NCBI GenBank assembly: GCA_964485345.1
Contig: CAZAJB010000001.1
Coordinates: 1 to 64,000 of the forward strand
Direction of reading: 5' to 3'
Length of the DNA stretch: 64,000 nt
Origin: UBA5420 sp964485345
Lineage (GTDB): Bacteria > Bacillota > Limnochordia > Darwinibacteriales > Darwinibacteriaceae
The notes under the pieces were generated by a model. The model ran no database searches, was not told where the DNA came from, and saw only the letters and a program-made list of their open reading frames with translations. The stretch's first letter is position 1, and each line of letters starts with the position of its first letter. The position numbers were made by a program, and so were the translations under genes. Of this stretch, positions 16,860 through 25,446 are shown one piece after another.

Positions 16860-17162
16860 TTAATATGTTAACTCGAATAGTGGTGTGTGTTGTTGCGCAC
16901 CATATACATCTGTTTCTCCCAGGTCACCTGATGGACGAGGGCGAACAATTGTAATCTTCACTGCATAGGCCGGAGCAAAATGAATAATGGACAACACTTG
17001 ACTTTCCTCGATTTTGTACAATCCGGCGATTTTTTCCGGCGTAATGCTGTCCTTCACCTCATTGTAGACCTCAGCATCAGGAAACATCAGATCAAAGGTT
17101 AGTTCATAGGGCCCAGCGTTTTTGCTACGAATCACCAAAGCAACATCTTTTACGTATCTCAT
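16860..17162 (-). CDS. DUF4387 protein
   Basis: 100-residue protein of the DUF4387 family, recognised by VIRSKNAGPYELTFDLMFPD and the ending VYGAQQHTPLFELTY. The function is unknown. Members are almost always encoded next to an AtuA/DUF1446 protein, as here, where its start overlaps the AtuA-like stop by 4 bases. Association with methylaspartate ammonia-lyase and glutamate mutase suggests the pair acts on a C5 branched dicarboxylate, but this is inference. Confidence 0.85.
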   Translation of the reverse strand: MRYVKDVALVIRSKNAGPYELTFDLMFPDAEVYNEVKDSITPEKIAGLYKIEESQVLSIIHFAPAYAVKITIVRPRPSGDLGETDVYGAQQHTPLFELTY

Positions 17163-18523
17163 GAGCCGCTCCTCCCCATTTTCACTGGAAACAGACTTGC
17201 CGGATCGTCAACTTCTAAAAGATGGTAAACGCTGAATTTGTAGACCGCTCCCGCAGATACATCCGAAGGCGAGTAGGGAAATGCCAAGTTCCCGGCGGTG
17301 GCCTTTCGCCCTGGATAGCCATAGTGAAGCATCGTGGAACGGGCAAAGCTACAAATCGTGTCGGCAATCTCCTGGGTCGGCGCCACAGCCTCAATCACCA
17401 GACCTAGTTCGTGGCCTGGCTCTGGATGCGGCTCGAGTTCTCCCATGACTCCATTCTTGCCATAGCAATGTACATGCAACTGATAGTCCTTCAGCTCCTG
17501 GAAATTATCGGTGACCCTAGCTTTGACCTTCTCGATTACGTCGTCAATCTGGGCAATCATGATAGGGTCTCTAACACCAGAAATACTAATCGTACGGTAG
17601 CCAATGAGACTTGCGCCTTCAAGCTTTAGGAAATAACCATCCGTTGGCACGAACTTCGTACCAGCTACTCTGACTCTACCACCTGGAAGCTGCTCAAAAG
17701 TGGTTTCGTGTAAGTCCAGTGCTCCGCCTGGTCCCGGTAAGGAATAGGGATTGCTCTTCTCGTAGAGAGTATGCGCTGCAACAGATAATCGCGTGCACTC
17801 TCGCTCTGGATTCAAGGCTTCTAGAATAAAAGAATCTTGGTATATTGTCCCCATGAGGCAATCGCTTCCGCTACCAGGGTTTGCTGCAATGGCAGCGCAT
17901 TCTAGGATTTTCCCCATATGCAAGGCCAAAGCCATGTCATAACCTTTCATCACCGGCATAGCTGCGAAAACGGTGGGATCATAGGCGCGACCCGCCAAAA
18001 TGATCTCGGCGCCAGCTTCTATGGCAGCTATAATCGGTTCTAGACCCATCTGGGCAACGAGATTGGTCGAAGCCATAAGATCCTCTTCGGTCAGATCTGC
18101 TACGGGACCGAGGGGCTTCACCCTTCCACGCTTCAATTCTTCCAACAAGAAGCTACGATCGATGTCACTATAGATGACTCCGATCTCCGCCGTCAGTTTG
18201 AGCTCAGCTAGGATCTCTTCTACGATGGCTAGATTCCATTCCACATGAGGTTTCGCACCGCTTCCTCCTGCGGTACCTATAATGAGGGGTATTTTGCGCT
18301 TTAGAGCTTCGTCAATGAGGTAGCGCATGTCCCTTTTTACCGCTGAACGCTGCGTAAAGGACTCGCCAGAGCCCAGATAAAAGGGTCCAGGATCCGTTGA
18401 ACCGGCGTCAACTGCAATCACATGGGGATCACGGTCCAAACCAGCCTGGAACGAGGCCAGGGGAAAACCATAGCCCAAAATTGCTGTAGGCGACAAAATT
18501 CTTAGTTCGGTCAATCTCATCAT
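17159..18523 (-). CDS. AtuA-like (DUF1446) protein
   Basis: 454-residue DUF1446/AtuA family member. Features: AILGYGFPLASFQAGLDRDP near the start, VDAGSTDPGPFYLGSG, PLIIGTAGGSGAKPHVEW, EIILAGRAYDPTVFA and NPGSGSDCLMGTIY. AtuA was first defined in acyclic terpene catabolism, but the family reaction is not established. Here it lies 8 bases after glutamate mutase E and overlaps DUF4387, so it belongs to the glutamate operon. Two adjacent ATG codons at 18523 and 18520 follow AGGATAGG, and either may be used. Confidence 0.85.
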   Translation of the reverse strand: MMRLTELRILSPTAILGYGFPLASFQAGLDRDPHVIAVDAGSTDPGPFYLGSGESFTQRSAVKRDMRYLIDEALKRKIPLIIGTAGGSGAKPHVEWNLAIVEEILAELKLTAEIGVIYSDIDRSFLLEELKRGRVKPLGPVADLTEEDLMASTNLVAQMGLEPIIAAIEAGAEIILAGRAYDPTVFAAMPVMKGYDMALALHMGKILECAAIAANPGSGSDCLMGTIYQDSFILEALNPERECTRLSVAAHTLYEKSNPYSLPGPGGALDLHETTFEQLPGGRVRVAGTKFVPTDGYFLKLEGASLIGYRTISISGVRDPIMIAQIDDVIEKVKARVTDNFQELKDYQLHVHCYGKNGVMGELEPHPEPGHELGLVIEAVAPTQEIADTICSFARSTMLHYGYPGRKATAGNLAFPYSPSDVSAGAVYKFSVYHLLEVDDPASLFPVKMGRSGS

Positions 18524-18531
18524 CTCCTATC

Positions 18532-19986
18532 CTAACGAGGACGTCCAATCAATCTGCCTTGACCAATGGCGTAAATATCATCGATCACCATCTGAAAATT
18601 CGGGGTGCGCTCCTCCGCTTTACCCCGTTCAGCTAGTTTCGCACGATGGAAGTCTTGAATATCCTTGGTAAAGGGTAAATTACCCCAGGACAAGAAACGA
18701 ACGGCTCCATCGTTATCTCGAGCAGGCATTGTTCTGCCGGCATTAAACGAACTTGGTGCAAAAGGCACGTCAATGACGCCAGCAGCAAAGGCTCGAACTG
18801 CTCCTTGGGCCCAGTCCCCTTCTCCTAATTCTCGTGTCTTGTCTAGGATGAGGCGAGTTTCTCTCAGAATAACCTCTTTTTCTTCGGCTAATAGGGGATT
18901 CGCCGGATAGACTTGATCTGACAGCATATTCAGAACCTGTTTTGTGGCCCGAATACCTTGAGCATTCGCCTCCTTTGTGGGGATGCCCAACGCTTCATGG
19001 GTGGTCTTAACGATCACCTTAGTAGCTTTACCTAGGGCAGCTGTCATACCTCCCAGGGAAATGACACCAAAGGCCTTAGCTTCGTCAGCGGGAAAACCGC
19101 CCATCCACTGATGGAAGACAGTAGTAATCTCCACATCGGAGAGGTTCTCTGAACCGAGATACTCTTCTGCTAACATCACCAGTGTCTGCAAAGCTGCCAC
19201 ATCTTGCGTAAGATTTCCACATTGACCGTAACCAAGTGTAATGTTCTTGACGCCTTGCTTAGCTGCCAAGATTGCCTCTATCACAGCCACGCTGTGGGAA
19301 ATACAGGGGGATACTAAGGTCCCTGTCAACGGGCCAAAGGGCTCCCGATTGATGGTAACACCCTGCTCCTGATAGTAGCCCACCAGCCGATCCACATACT
19401 GCCAGTCACGAACACTCTGGTCAAGGGGTACCCGTTTGGCGTAGGGAATATTATAGGAAAGACCGCCTCCTTCGTACGCCGTAAAGCCGGCGGCCAAAGT
19501 TATCTCAGCCAAAAGGCGAGCATCTGGGGTGCCGTGGCGTACCTGAACGGGCACGGATAGACTTTCTACCAAACGGCGACAATTCGCCACGCCATGGTTT
19601 ACTGCTGGAAAGCCATTCAAAAGGGACCGTCCCTCACGGACGCTCTCCGCTAGACCCTTTTCTGCCTCTTCGTAGCGATTCTGCCTCGTATAAGAATCGA
19701 TGGTACTAGGTAATAGGTCTGCCCCTCCCTCATTCTGCAGGAAAAGTAAAAGTTCTTGATGGCTGTTTAAGTCAGCGACTCCCGCGCGAGGCTGGGCGAG
19801 AGTTTGACCTTGTTCTCTGGCTTGAATAAGACGCGCACCGAAGTTCAGTTCACCGGGCAGCGCCTTGTGAAAGCGAATTCCCTCGTCCAAATCTACTTCT
19901 TGACCTGTGGGCCAACCAGCTAATACTGCCTGCCGTTCTTCCTGCAACTCATTCCAATCCAACATATCATGCCTTATCTCCGCCAA
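18532..19986 (-). CDS. glmE: Glutamate mutase epsilon subunit
   Basis: Catalytic subunit of adenosylcobalamin-dependent glutamate mutase, which converts L-glutamate to (2S,3S)-3-methylaspartate together with the cobalamin-binding sigma subunit. Its 484 residues equal the family norm. Recognisable segments are VQVRHGTPDARLLAEITLAA, AYEGGGLSYNIPYAKRVPL, GYGQCGNLTQDVAALQTL and HQWMGGFPADEAKAFGVI. It abuts glmL with no gap and is followed by the AtuA-like gene. Confidence 0.97.
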   Translation of the reverse strand: MAEIRHDMLDWNELQEERQAVLAGWPTGQEVDLDEGIRFHKALPGELNFGARLIQAREQGQTLAQPRAGVADLNSHQELLLFLQNEGGADLLPSTIDSYTRQNRYEEAEKGLAESVREGRSLLNGFPAVNHGVANCRRLVESLSVPVQVRHGTPDARLLAEITLAAGFTAYEGGGLSYNIPYAKRVPLDQSVRDWQYVDRLVGYYQEQGVTINREPFGPLTGTLVSPCISHSVAVIEAILAAKQGVKNITLGYGQCGNLTQDVAALQTLVMLAEEYLGSENLSDVEITTVFHQWMGGFPADEAKAFGVISLGGMTAALGKATKVIVKTTHEALGIPTKEANAQGIRATKQVLNMLSDQVYPANPLLAEEKEVILRETRLILDKTRELGEGDWAQGAVRAFAAGVIDVPFAPSSFNAGRTMPARDNDGAVRFLSWGNLPFTKDIQDFHRAKLAERGKAEERTPNFQMVIDDIYAIGQGRLIGRPR

Positions 19987-21387
19987 CTACTGGTCCCTCC
20001 TTGTAAGCTCGTGTTCGCTTAAAGAATTCTGCAAAACAGTTAACGCCACCTCTGGCTGCTCTTGGGCGAGCAACCCCATGGCTGCCAGGATGTATTCACC
20101 ATCCAAGTAATAATTCGGGTTTTCGGGCCTGAGCTCAAGGCCAGATACTTCCCCTTGACCAGAACCTTCCAGCATGGTTAGGGGGTCTCGGCTGTTAATC
20201 AACACTCCCCCAGTGCCAATCACCCTCGTTACCTTGGAAAGATCCTTGCCGTCTTGAATCCACACGAGCCCCGAGGGCGTATAGAGCTCAGAGAGCTGTC
20301 CCACATGCCTGCCCACACCGAGTCGCACAGCCTGATAGCCTAGTACCTGGTCGAAGAATACTTCCTCCGCGCTGTCCGGTAGTGTATCGGGGCGGTCATT
20401 TAAAGCGTGTATTCTGGCCTCGATTCTCTCCTCGGGCCATCCTGTATCTTGAGCCAAAACCCTCACACTCACCGCTTCCGCGAGAGAAACCACGCTAACT
20501 CGGACACCTAAATCCCCTTCTACAGTGCGTTTAGCAAACGGTTCCGGCAGGCCGCGCACGACTACTCCGGCCTTCGTCGGCATGCCATGCCCCAGGGAAT
20601 GCACGTCTGTCGTCGCCCCTCCCACATCAACGATAACTAGGTCGCCCCACCCTTTCGTGATCGCGGTGCCCTCGCTCAGCAGTTGACCGGCACGCAGAAC
20701 AGCGGCGGGTGTAGGCATAAAAATACCATTAATCAAACGACTTGCCTTGGTCAATCCCTTTGCATAGATGATTTTTTCCATAAAGACCTTCCGAATCGCC
20801 TCGCGGGCTGGCTCGACCTGTAGCTTACCAATTTGGGGCATAACATTCGCCGCAATGTATGTACTGAACGAATCGGGAAAGCTCCGCGCTACCTCATGAG
20901 CCACGGTGCGATTGCCTGCAATGACAATGGGAACTGGACGCGGTAGTGAAGCGAGCACCTTCGCGTTATGGAGAATATTCTCTGTATTCCCGCCATCAGT
21001 GCCGCCTGCCAAGAGTATAATATCAGGCTGTAAAGCAATAATCTCTGCTCGATCTTCCTCCGTGAGCTGAAACGAAAAGGTTCTTAGCACTCGAGCACCT
21101 GCTCCTAGAGCTGCTTGTTTGGCGGCTTTCGCTGTAAGGTCCTCAACAAGACCAATGGCCACCATCCTTAGTCCCCCCGCTGCGCTCGAGCATGCTAATA
21201 CTTGCGCTGGCTTCAACACCCCGCTGGCCAACTTCAGTCCTTCCAGCGCGTTCTGTAAACCAATACTCACATCGATGGGTGTTGTTGGTGCACTAGCTTG
21301 GGATAGAAGCCGTCTCTGCTCAATGTCAACGGCTGTCACTTTTGTGAATGTACTCCCGATGTCCACTAGCACCATTAGTTCGTTCAT
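19987..21387 (-). CDS. glmL: Glutamate mutase accessory protein GlmL (MutL)
   Basis: 466-residue ASKHA-fold protein encoded between the two glutamate mutase subunits in clostridia, thought to be a reactivase or chaperone for the cobalamin enzyme. The phosphate-1 motif MVLVDIGSTFTKVTAVDIE opens the protein and a second nucleotide motif, VIVDVGGATTDVHSLG, lies near 255. ILLAGGTDGGNTENILHNAK is typical of the family. The end (VIGTGGVLINS) completes the nucleotide pocket. It starts 13 bases after the glmS stop. Confidence 0.93.
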   Translation of the reverse strand: MNELMVLVDIGSTFTKVTAVDIEQRRLLSQASAPTTPIDVSIGLQNALEGLKLASGVLKPAQVLACSSAAGGLRMVAIGLVEDLTAKAAKQAALGAGARVLRTFSFQLTEEDRAEIIALQPDIILLAGGTDGGNTENILHNAKVLASLPRPVPIVIAGNRTVAHEVARSFPDSFSTYIAANVMPQIGKLQVEPAREAIRKVFMEKIIYAKGLTKASRLINGIFMPTPAAVLRAGQLLSEGTAITKGWGDLVIVDVGGATTDVHSLGHGMPTKAGVVVRGLPEPFAKRTVEGDLGVRVSVVSLAEAVSVRVLAQDTGWPEERIEARIHALNDRPDTLPDSAEEVFFDQVLGYQAVRLGVGRHVGQLSELYTPSGLVWIQDGKDLSKVTRVIGTGGVLINSRDPLTMLEGSGQGEVSGLELRPENPNYYLDGEYILAAMGLLAQEQPEVALTVLQNSLSEHELTRRDQ

Positions 21388-21400
21388 CTGTAACCCTCCA

Positions 21401-21811
21401 TTACATACCGAGATCGCCCTTCAACGTTGGAATGAAGTCTTCTGGTAAAGTGCTAGGAGGATAGACTCGGTCGAATCCTAACTGCCTAAACTTAGTCTCC
21501 ACTTCAGACCAATCCTGACTGCCCACAACCAAGTAACCACCGATATAGAGTAAAATATCGCCGATGCCTGCCTCAATCAACGCTTCTCGTAGACCTCTGA
21601 CGTCGATCTCGCCATGTCCATAGAGAGATGACACCATGATGGCGTCAGCATTGGTTTCTACAGCCGCTTCGACGAATTCTTTCTGTGAAACTAAGACTCC
21701 TAGATTAACCACGGTGAACCCTGCTTCTTTAAAGGATATCTCCAAAATCTTGTTACCAACCGCATGTACATCGGATCCGATGACTCCCAAGACAAGCGTT
21801 CTTTTTTCCAT
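21401..21811 (-). CDS. glmS: Glutamate mutase sigma (cobalamin-binding) subunit, internal start in the fused frame
   Basis: The 3' part of the SpoIVB frame can be translated alone from the ATG at 21811 (MEKRTLVLGVIGSDVHAVGN), which has GGAG six bases upstream. The product is 136 residues, the normal GlmS length. The D-x-H-x-x-G cobalamin motif and the later SSLYGHGEIDVRGLREAL and LLYIGGYLVVG loops are intact. It binds the corrin and swings it into GlmE. Gene order glmS-glmL-glmE matches known glutamate mutase operons, which argues that independent translation still occurs. Confidence 0.85.
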   Translation of the reverse strand: MEKRTLVLGVIGSDVHAVGNKILEISFKEAGFTVVNLGVLVSQKEFVEAAVETNADAIMVSSLYGHGEIDVRGLREALIEAGIGDILLYIGGYLVVGSQDWSEVETKFRQLGFDRVYPPSTLPEDFIPTLKGDLGM

Positions 21812-23182
21812 TTTAGTCTCCACACCTCGCCGCAATGTTGTCTGAACAGCACGCAAAACTGCTGCATTAAAGTCTTTCTCTACATGTAAAAAAAAACCTT
21901 CCCGCGAAACGGATTGTTTCGCGGGAATTTCCTGAACCTGCCCCAGCCCTGCCTCGTAAACCATCCACTCGGCAAAACTTCCATATCCTTTGGTCGGATT
22001 ATTGACAAACACGTGAGTAATCGCACCAACCAACATGCCATTCTGTAAAATGGGGCTGCCTGACATGCCCTGAATGATTCCCCCTGTTTCTCTCAGCAGT
22101 CGTTCATCGGTGACCTCAACAATCATGCCTTTTTCTCCAGGTCTAGTTTGATTAACCACCTTGATAATCTCCACGGCAAAGCGCTCAATCCGATTTCCCT
22201 GGAGGACAGTGTAGATCTCAGCCGGCCCGAGCCTCACTTGATGGGCAAAAGCTACTGGAACGGGTTCTGCAAAGGCGCTTTGTGGGAGTTCTGCCAAACT
22301 ACCAAAAATCCCGAAGCTAGTATTGGAGTCGATAATGCCCATTGCATCTTGTTCTCCGTGAAAAAAGCCTACCTTTTCTCCAGGAGTTCCTCTGCTACCA
22401 TAGCGAATACCATCAATTGTTGCTTCTACTATGCTTCCCTTGGCGATCGTGAGTGGTCGCCCCCGGCTGTCTGTCACCGTGTGCCCCAAGGCACCAAAAC
22501 GTCCCGATTCTCTGTCATAAAAACTCATTGTTCCCACACCAGCAGCTGGATCCTCTAGATAGATCCCCAGTAAGTACGTCGCCATCTGTTGCCCAAGTGG
22601 CCCGGAGAGTACTGGTTCAATCTCGAGCCTAAGCGTATGGTCATTGCGCCTGACAACAAGCTCCAAGACCTTCTTTTCTTCGGCTAGGGCGTTAATCAGT
22701 TGACTCACCTGTTCTGGCCGGCGCAGTGGATGACCTTCGATGGAAAGTAGCACATCCCCCGGCTTAATCCCTGCGTCCCGAGCAGGGAATCGTTCTACCC
22801 CAGTCGCATCCAACACCACACCAAGATCAGCAATCATTAAGCCATCGGAGCTGAGCAAGACCCCAATTGACTGCCCGCCAGGAAAGACTCGAACTAGGGG
22901 AACGACATCAACGACGACCTCGGTTAAGGGCAACCAGCCGAATAGATTCACCCTGTAGACACTGGTTCCCAGGTTCTCAGTGTCAAATAGTCCTGTCACC
23001 TCTAGCCCGGTCTGATCTTGGATCCGGAAGGGCGGATTGAGATCCAACTGTAGTTCCATACCGGGAAATACTTTCAGTTCACTAGGAATCCCCACTGCCG
23101 AAACCCAGTATGGCACTGTAGCCAAAGCCAAAAGACATGCTAGAATAAGTGTCAGCCCCAGACGGAGCACGACCTTTTTCAC
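21401..23182 (-). CDS. spoIVB: SpoIVB peptidase fused in frame to glutamate mutase sigma subunit
   Basis: 593-residue reading frame starting at GTG 23182. Residues 1-411 are a normal SpoIVB, the forespore serine peptidase that triggers pro-sigma-K processing: a membrane anchor (6-28), a PDZ domain (about 103-188), the catalytic His234 in GALGHTVTD, Ser374 in GMSGSP and the end SFAEWMVYEAGLG. Residues 458-593 are a complete 136-residue GlmS with the cobalamin motif GSDVHAVGNK. The linker (about 412-457) is encoded by a perfect terminator hairpin plus a T9 run. If the frame is real, the forespore would make a peptidase carrying a cobalamin domain. One base fewer in the T9 run would end SpoIVB at a TAG just downstream, so a homopolymer error must be excluded. 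Confidence 0.85.
   Translation of the reverse strand: MKKVVLRLGLTLILACLLALATVPYWVSAVGIPSELKVFPGMELQLDLNPPFRIQDQTGLEVTGLFDTENLGTSVYRVNLFGWLPLTEVVVDVVPLVRVFPGGQSIGVLLSSDGLMIADLGVVLDATGVERFPARDAGIKPGDVLLSIEGHPLRRPEQVSQLINALAEEKKVLELVVRRNDHTLRLEIEPVLSGPLGQQMATYLLGIYLEDPAAGVGTMSFYDRESGRFGALGHTVTDSRGRPLTIAKGSIVEATIDGIRYGSRGTPGEKVGFFHGEQDAMGIIDSNTSFGIFGSLAELPQSAFAEPVPVAFAHQVRLGPAEIYTVLQGNRIERFAVEIIKVVNQTRPGEKGMIVEVTDERLLRETGGIIQGMSGSPILQNGMLVGAITHVFVNNPTKGYGSFAEWMVYEAGLGQVQEIPAKQSVSREGFFLHVEKDFNAAVLRAVQTTLRRGVETKMEKRTLVLGVIGSDVHAVGNKILEISFKEAGFTVVNLGVLVSQKEFVEAAVETNADAIMVSSLYGHGEIDVRGLREALIEAGIGDILLYIGGYLVVGSQDWSEVETKFRQLGFDRVYPPSTLPEDFIPTLKGDLGM
21888..21927 (-). terminator. Perfect terminator hairpin embedded in the spoIVB-glmS reading frame
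   Basis: Minus strand: a 12-bp perfect stem TTCCCGCGAAAC/GTTTCGCGGGAA with loop AATCC, then GG and nine T residues. It corresponds to residues 419-432 of the fused frame (IPAKQSVSREGFF). It should end most spoIVB transcripts before glmS unless read-through or an internal promoter operates. No stop codon precedes the hairpin in any of the three frames. Confidence 0.9.
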
Positions 23183-23273
23183 AAAGCCACCTACCCCCTC
23201 ACATTTTCTTATGGGTGTAGGTTACCCTGCGTTGTGTTTTGATATAGAAGGAACTAGCTGGCAGAACAGGGTG

Positions 23274-24962
23274 CTAGGAAGTCAGTGTACTCGTCCTTTT
23301 CAGAAGCTCCCGGGCGTGCTCAAAGGTGACGAGCTGATCGGTGGAGCCGCCAAGCATGCGTGTTAGTTCTTCCACCCGCTCATCGTGTTCGAGCAAGTGT
23401 ACGCTGACAGTTGTACGCTGGCCGTTAGAGTATTTCTGGACGGAATAATGATGTCTGCCAAAACTGGCTACCACCGGTAAATGGGTGACACAAAGAACCT
23501 GACGGACTTCACTTAGGGCCTGTAGCTTCTCTCCGAGGTGGACTGCAGTTCTCCCACCAATTCCGGCATCAATTTCATCAAAAATAACGGTAGGTGTCTG
23601 CTCCTCCTCGATCAAGATGGCTTTCACCGCCAACATCACGCGGGACAGTTCGCCGCCAGATGCAATCTTCGCCAGTGGTTTTACGTCCTCACCAATATTC
23701 GGCGCCATCATGAACTCGAGTTCTTCTTGGCCACCCAGTGCTGGCACACTAGCCACTTTAGGCAAAAAGTCGACCCTGAATTTCGTAGTACCCATGGACA
23801 AGTCGGCAAGTTCCTTTTCAATTTGCTTTTCCAAGCGCAAGCTTACGTTCTTCCGGCTCTGCGTCAAGCGAGTTGCTTCCTTAAGCCAGCGCCCATGAAG
23901 AGCTCGGCCTTGGCTTTCTAGTCCACCCGCTCGCACTATTGCATTTTCGAGTCGACCCAGTTCTTCCGCTGCGTCGCCCTGGTAGACCAGGATTTCTTCT
24001 ACACTGCTGCCATACTTGCGCTTGAGTCCATCGATGAGGTCTAGACGTGATTCGACCTCGTTCAGTCGTCCTGGGTCTGCAGCGAGCTGGTCAAGATACT
24101 CCCGGAACTCTCCATAGACGTCATGGAGTTCCAAGGAAAGACCCGTGTAACGCTCTGCTAAGGGCTGCAAGTCCGGATCAAGGGCTGAGGCGCGCCGCAG
24201 CTCTGCCTCCATGCTTGACAAACTATGTAAAAGCGAATCTCGCTCATCGTAGTCTTCGCCCATGACATCTAGTATGTAGTGGAGGGCTTGACGAATTCTA
24301 TCCAAGTTTGCCAAGCGCGATCGCTCCGCCTCAAGTTGCTCGTCTTCCCCAGGTAGCAGCACTGCTTTGGCGATTTCTTCTACCTGGAAGGTGAGTAGAT
24401 CGATCCGGCGATTTCGTTCCCTTTCATCGTCTTGCAGGCGATTGAGCTCTGATCGCAAAGCGGACCACTGAGCAGCGAGCTCGTTGGCTTGCTTGAGAAG
24501 GGCTAGGTGTTCTGCACCACCAAACATATCCAAGAGGATGGCGTGCCCCTGCGGATTTAAGAGGCTCTGGCTATCATGTTGCCCCACGATATCCACCAAA
24601 TAGGGACCGAGCTCCGCCAGCTGTCCTACGGTGGCTAATTGCCCATTGATCCAGCATTTGTTACGCCCACTCGAGTTGATCTCTCGTGCGATGATCAGCT
24701 CTTCTCCGTCTAGCATTCCCCACTCCGTTAGCAAGCCTTGCGAAATAGCGTTGTGCGAGAAACTACCACAAATGCGAGTACTCTCCGCACCTGTGCGGAT
24801 CATCTCCAGGGAGGCTCGAGCTCCTAGAAGCAAGCCCAATGCATCAATGATGATGGACTTCCCCGCTCCCGTCTCTCCACTCAGTACACTAAATCCAGAA
24901 TAGAACGACAATTCTAGCTCTTCGATTAGGGCAAAATTGCGAATCTGCAACTCATTTAGCAC
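23274..24962 (-). CDS. recN: DNA repair protein RecN
   Basis: SMC-like ATPase acting early in double-strand-break repair. The 562-residue protein has the Walker A GETGAGKS in the N-terminal head (about 28-35), a long coiled coil (about 150-370) with a short hinge, and the C-terminal head with ASGGELSRVMLAVKAILIEE and VIFDEIDAGIGGRTA. The start is GTG at 24962. The order argR-recN-spoIVB is standard for Firmicutes. A 91-base gap before spoIVB leaves room for a forespore promoter, which I could not identify confidently. Confidence 0.97.
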   Translation of the reverse strand: MLNELQIRNFALIEELELSFYSGFSVLSGETGAGKSIIIDALGLLLGARASLEMIRTGAESTRICGSFSHNAISQGLLTEWGMLDGEELIIAREINSSGRNKCWINGQLATVGQLAELGPYLVDIVGQHDSQSLLNPQGHAILLDMFGGAEHLALLKQANELAAQWSALRSELNRLQDDERERNRRIDLLTFQVEEIAKAVLLPGEDEQLEAERSRLANLDRIRQALHYILDVMGEDYDERDSLLHSLSSMEAELRRASALDPDLQPLAERYTGLSLELHDVYGEFREYLDQLAADPGRLNEVESRLDLIDGLKRKYGSSVEEILVYQGDAAEELGRLENAIVRAGGLESQGRALHGRWLKEATRLTQSRKNVSLRLEKQIEKELADLSMGTTKFRVDFLPKVASVPALGGQEELEFMMAPNIGEDVKPLAKIASGGELSRVMLAVKAILIEEEQTPTVIFDEIDAGIGGRTAVHLGEKLQALSEVRQVLCVTHLPVVASFGRHHYSVQKYSNGQRTTVSVHLLEHDERVEELTRMLGGSTDQLVTFEHARELLKRTSTLTS

Positions 24963-24966
24963 AGGC

Positions 24967-25446
24967 TCACCCTTTCATCAACTCCCGAATTCGAGTAAAC
25001 AAGACCCCGGTCGAACCGGTGGGCTTGCTAGGTTTGGGATCGTTGCCATGGGTCAGAACTAAAATAGAGTCATCCCCGGCGATACTACCAACCATCTCTG
25101 GCCAATCCAGTTCGTCAATGACTGCTGCTACAGCATGTGCGCCCCCGGGATAGGTCTTGATCATGATCAAGGGACCACTAAAATCGACACTACACACATA
25201 ATCTTCGAAAATGCGCCGAGCCCGACGAACCAGATCGCCCCGTGTGACATTCGTTTGAATTGCATACTTAGCACCGCCCTGGCCATCTGGAACCTTCACA
25301 AGGCGAAGCTCCTTCATATCCCGAGAGATGGTCGCCTGGGTTACCTGGTGCCCGCCGAGGCGTAGAAGCTCCATCAGTTCTTCCTGGGTTTCTACGCCAT
25401 GCTCCGCCACAATCTGCAAAATCTTGTTTTGTCTGCTATTCTTCAT
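24967..25446 (-). CDS. argR: Arginine repressor ArgR/AhrC
   Basis: Hexameric arginine-responsive regulator. It has an N-terminal winged helix (RQNKILQIVAEHGVETQEEL, then TQATISRDMKELRLVKV) and a C-terminal oligomerisation/arginine domain with PGGAHAVAAVIDELDWPEMV and IAGDDSILV, the arginine-binding signature. I prefer the ATG at 25446 (MKNSRQNK) with GGGGTGG five bases upstream; a GTG at 25455 would add three residues. It overlaps nadK slightly and lies 4 bases before recN. Confidence 0.95.
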   Translation of the reverse strand: MKNSRQNKILQIVAEHGVETQEELMELLRLGGHQVTQATISRDMKELRLVKVPDGQGGAKYAIQTNVTRGDLVRRARRIFEDYVCSVDFSGPLIMIKTYPGGAHAVAAVIDELDWPEMVGSIAGDDSILVLTHGNDPKPSKPTGSTGVLFTRIRELMKG

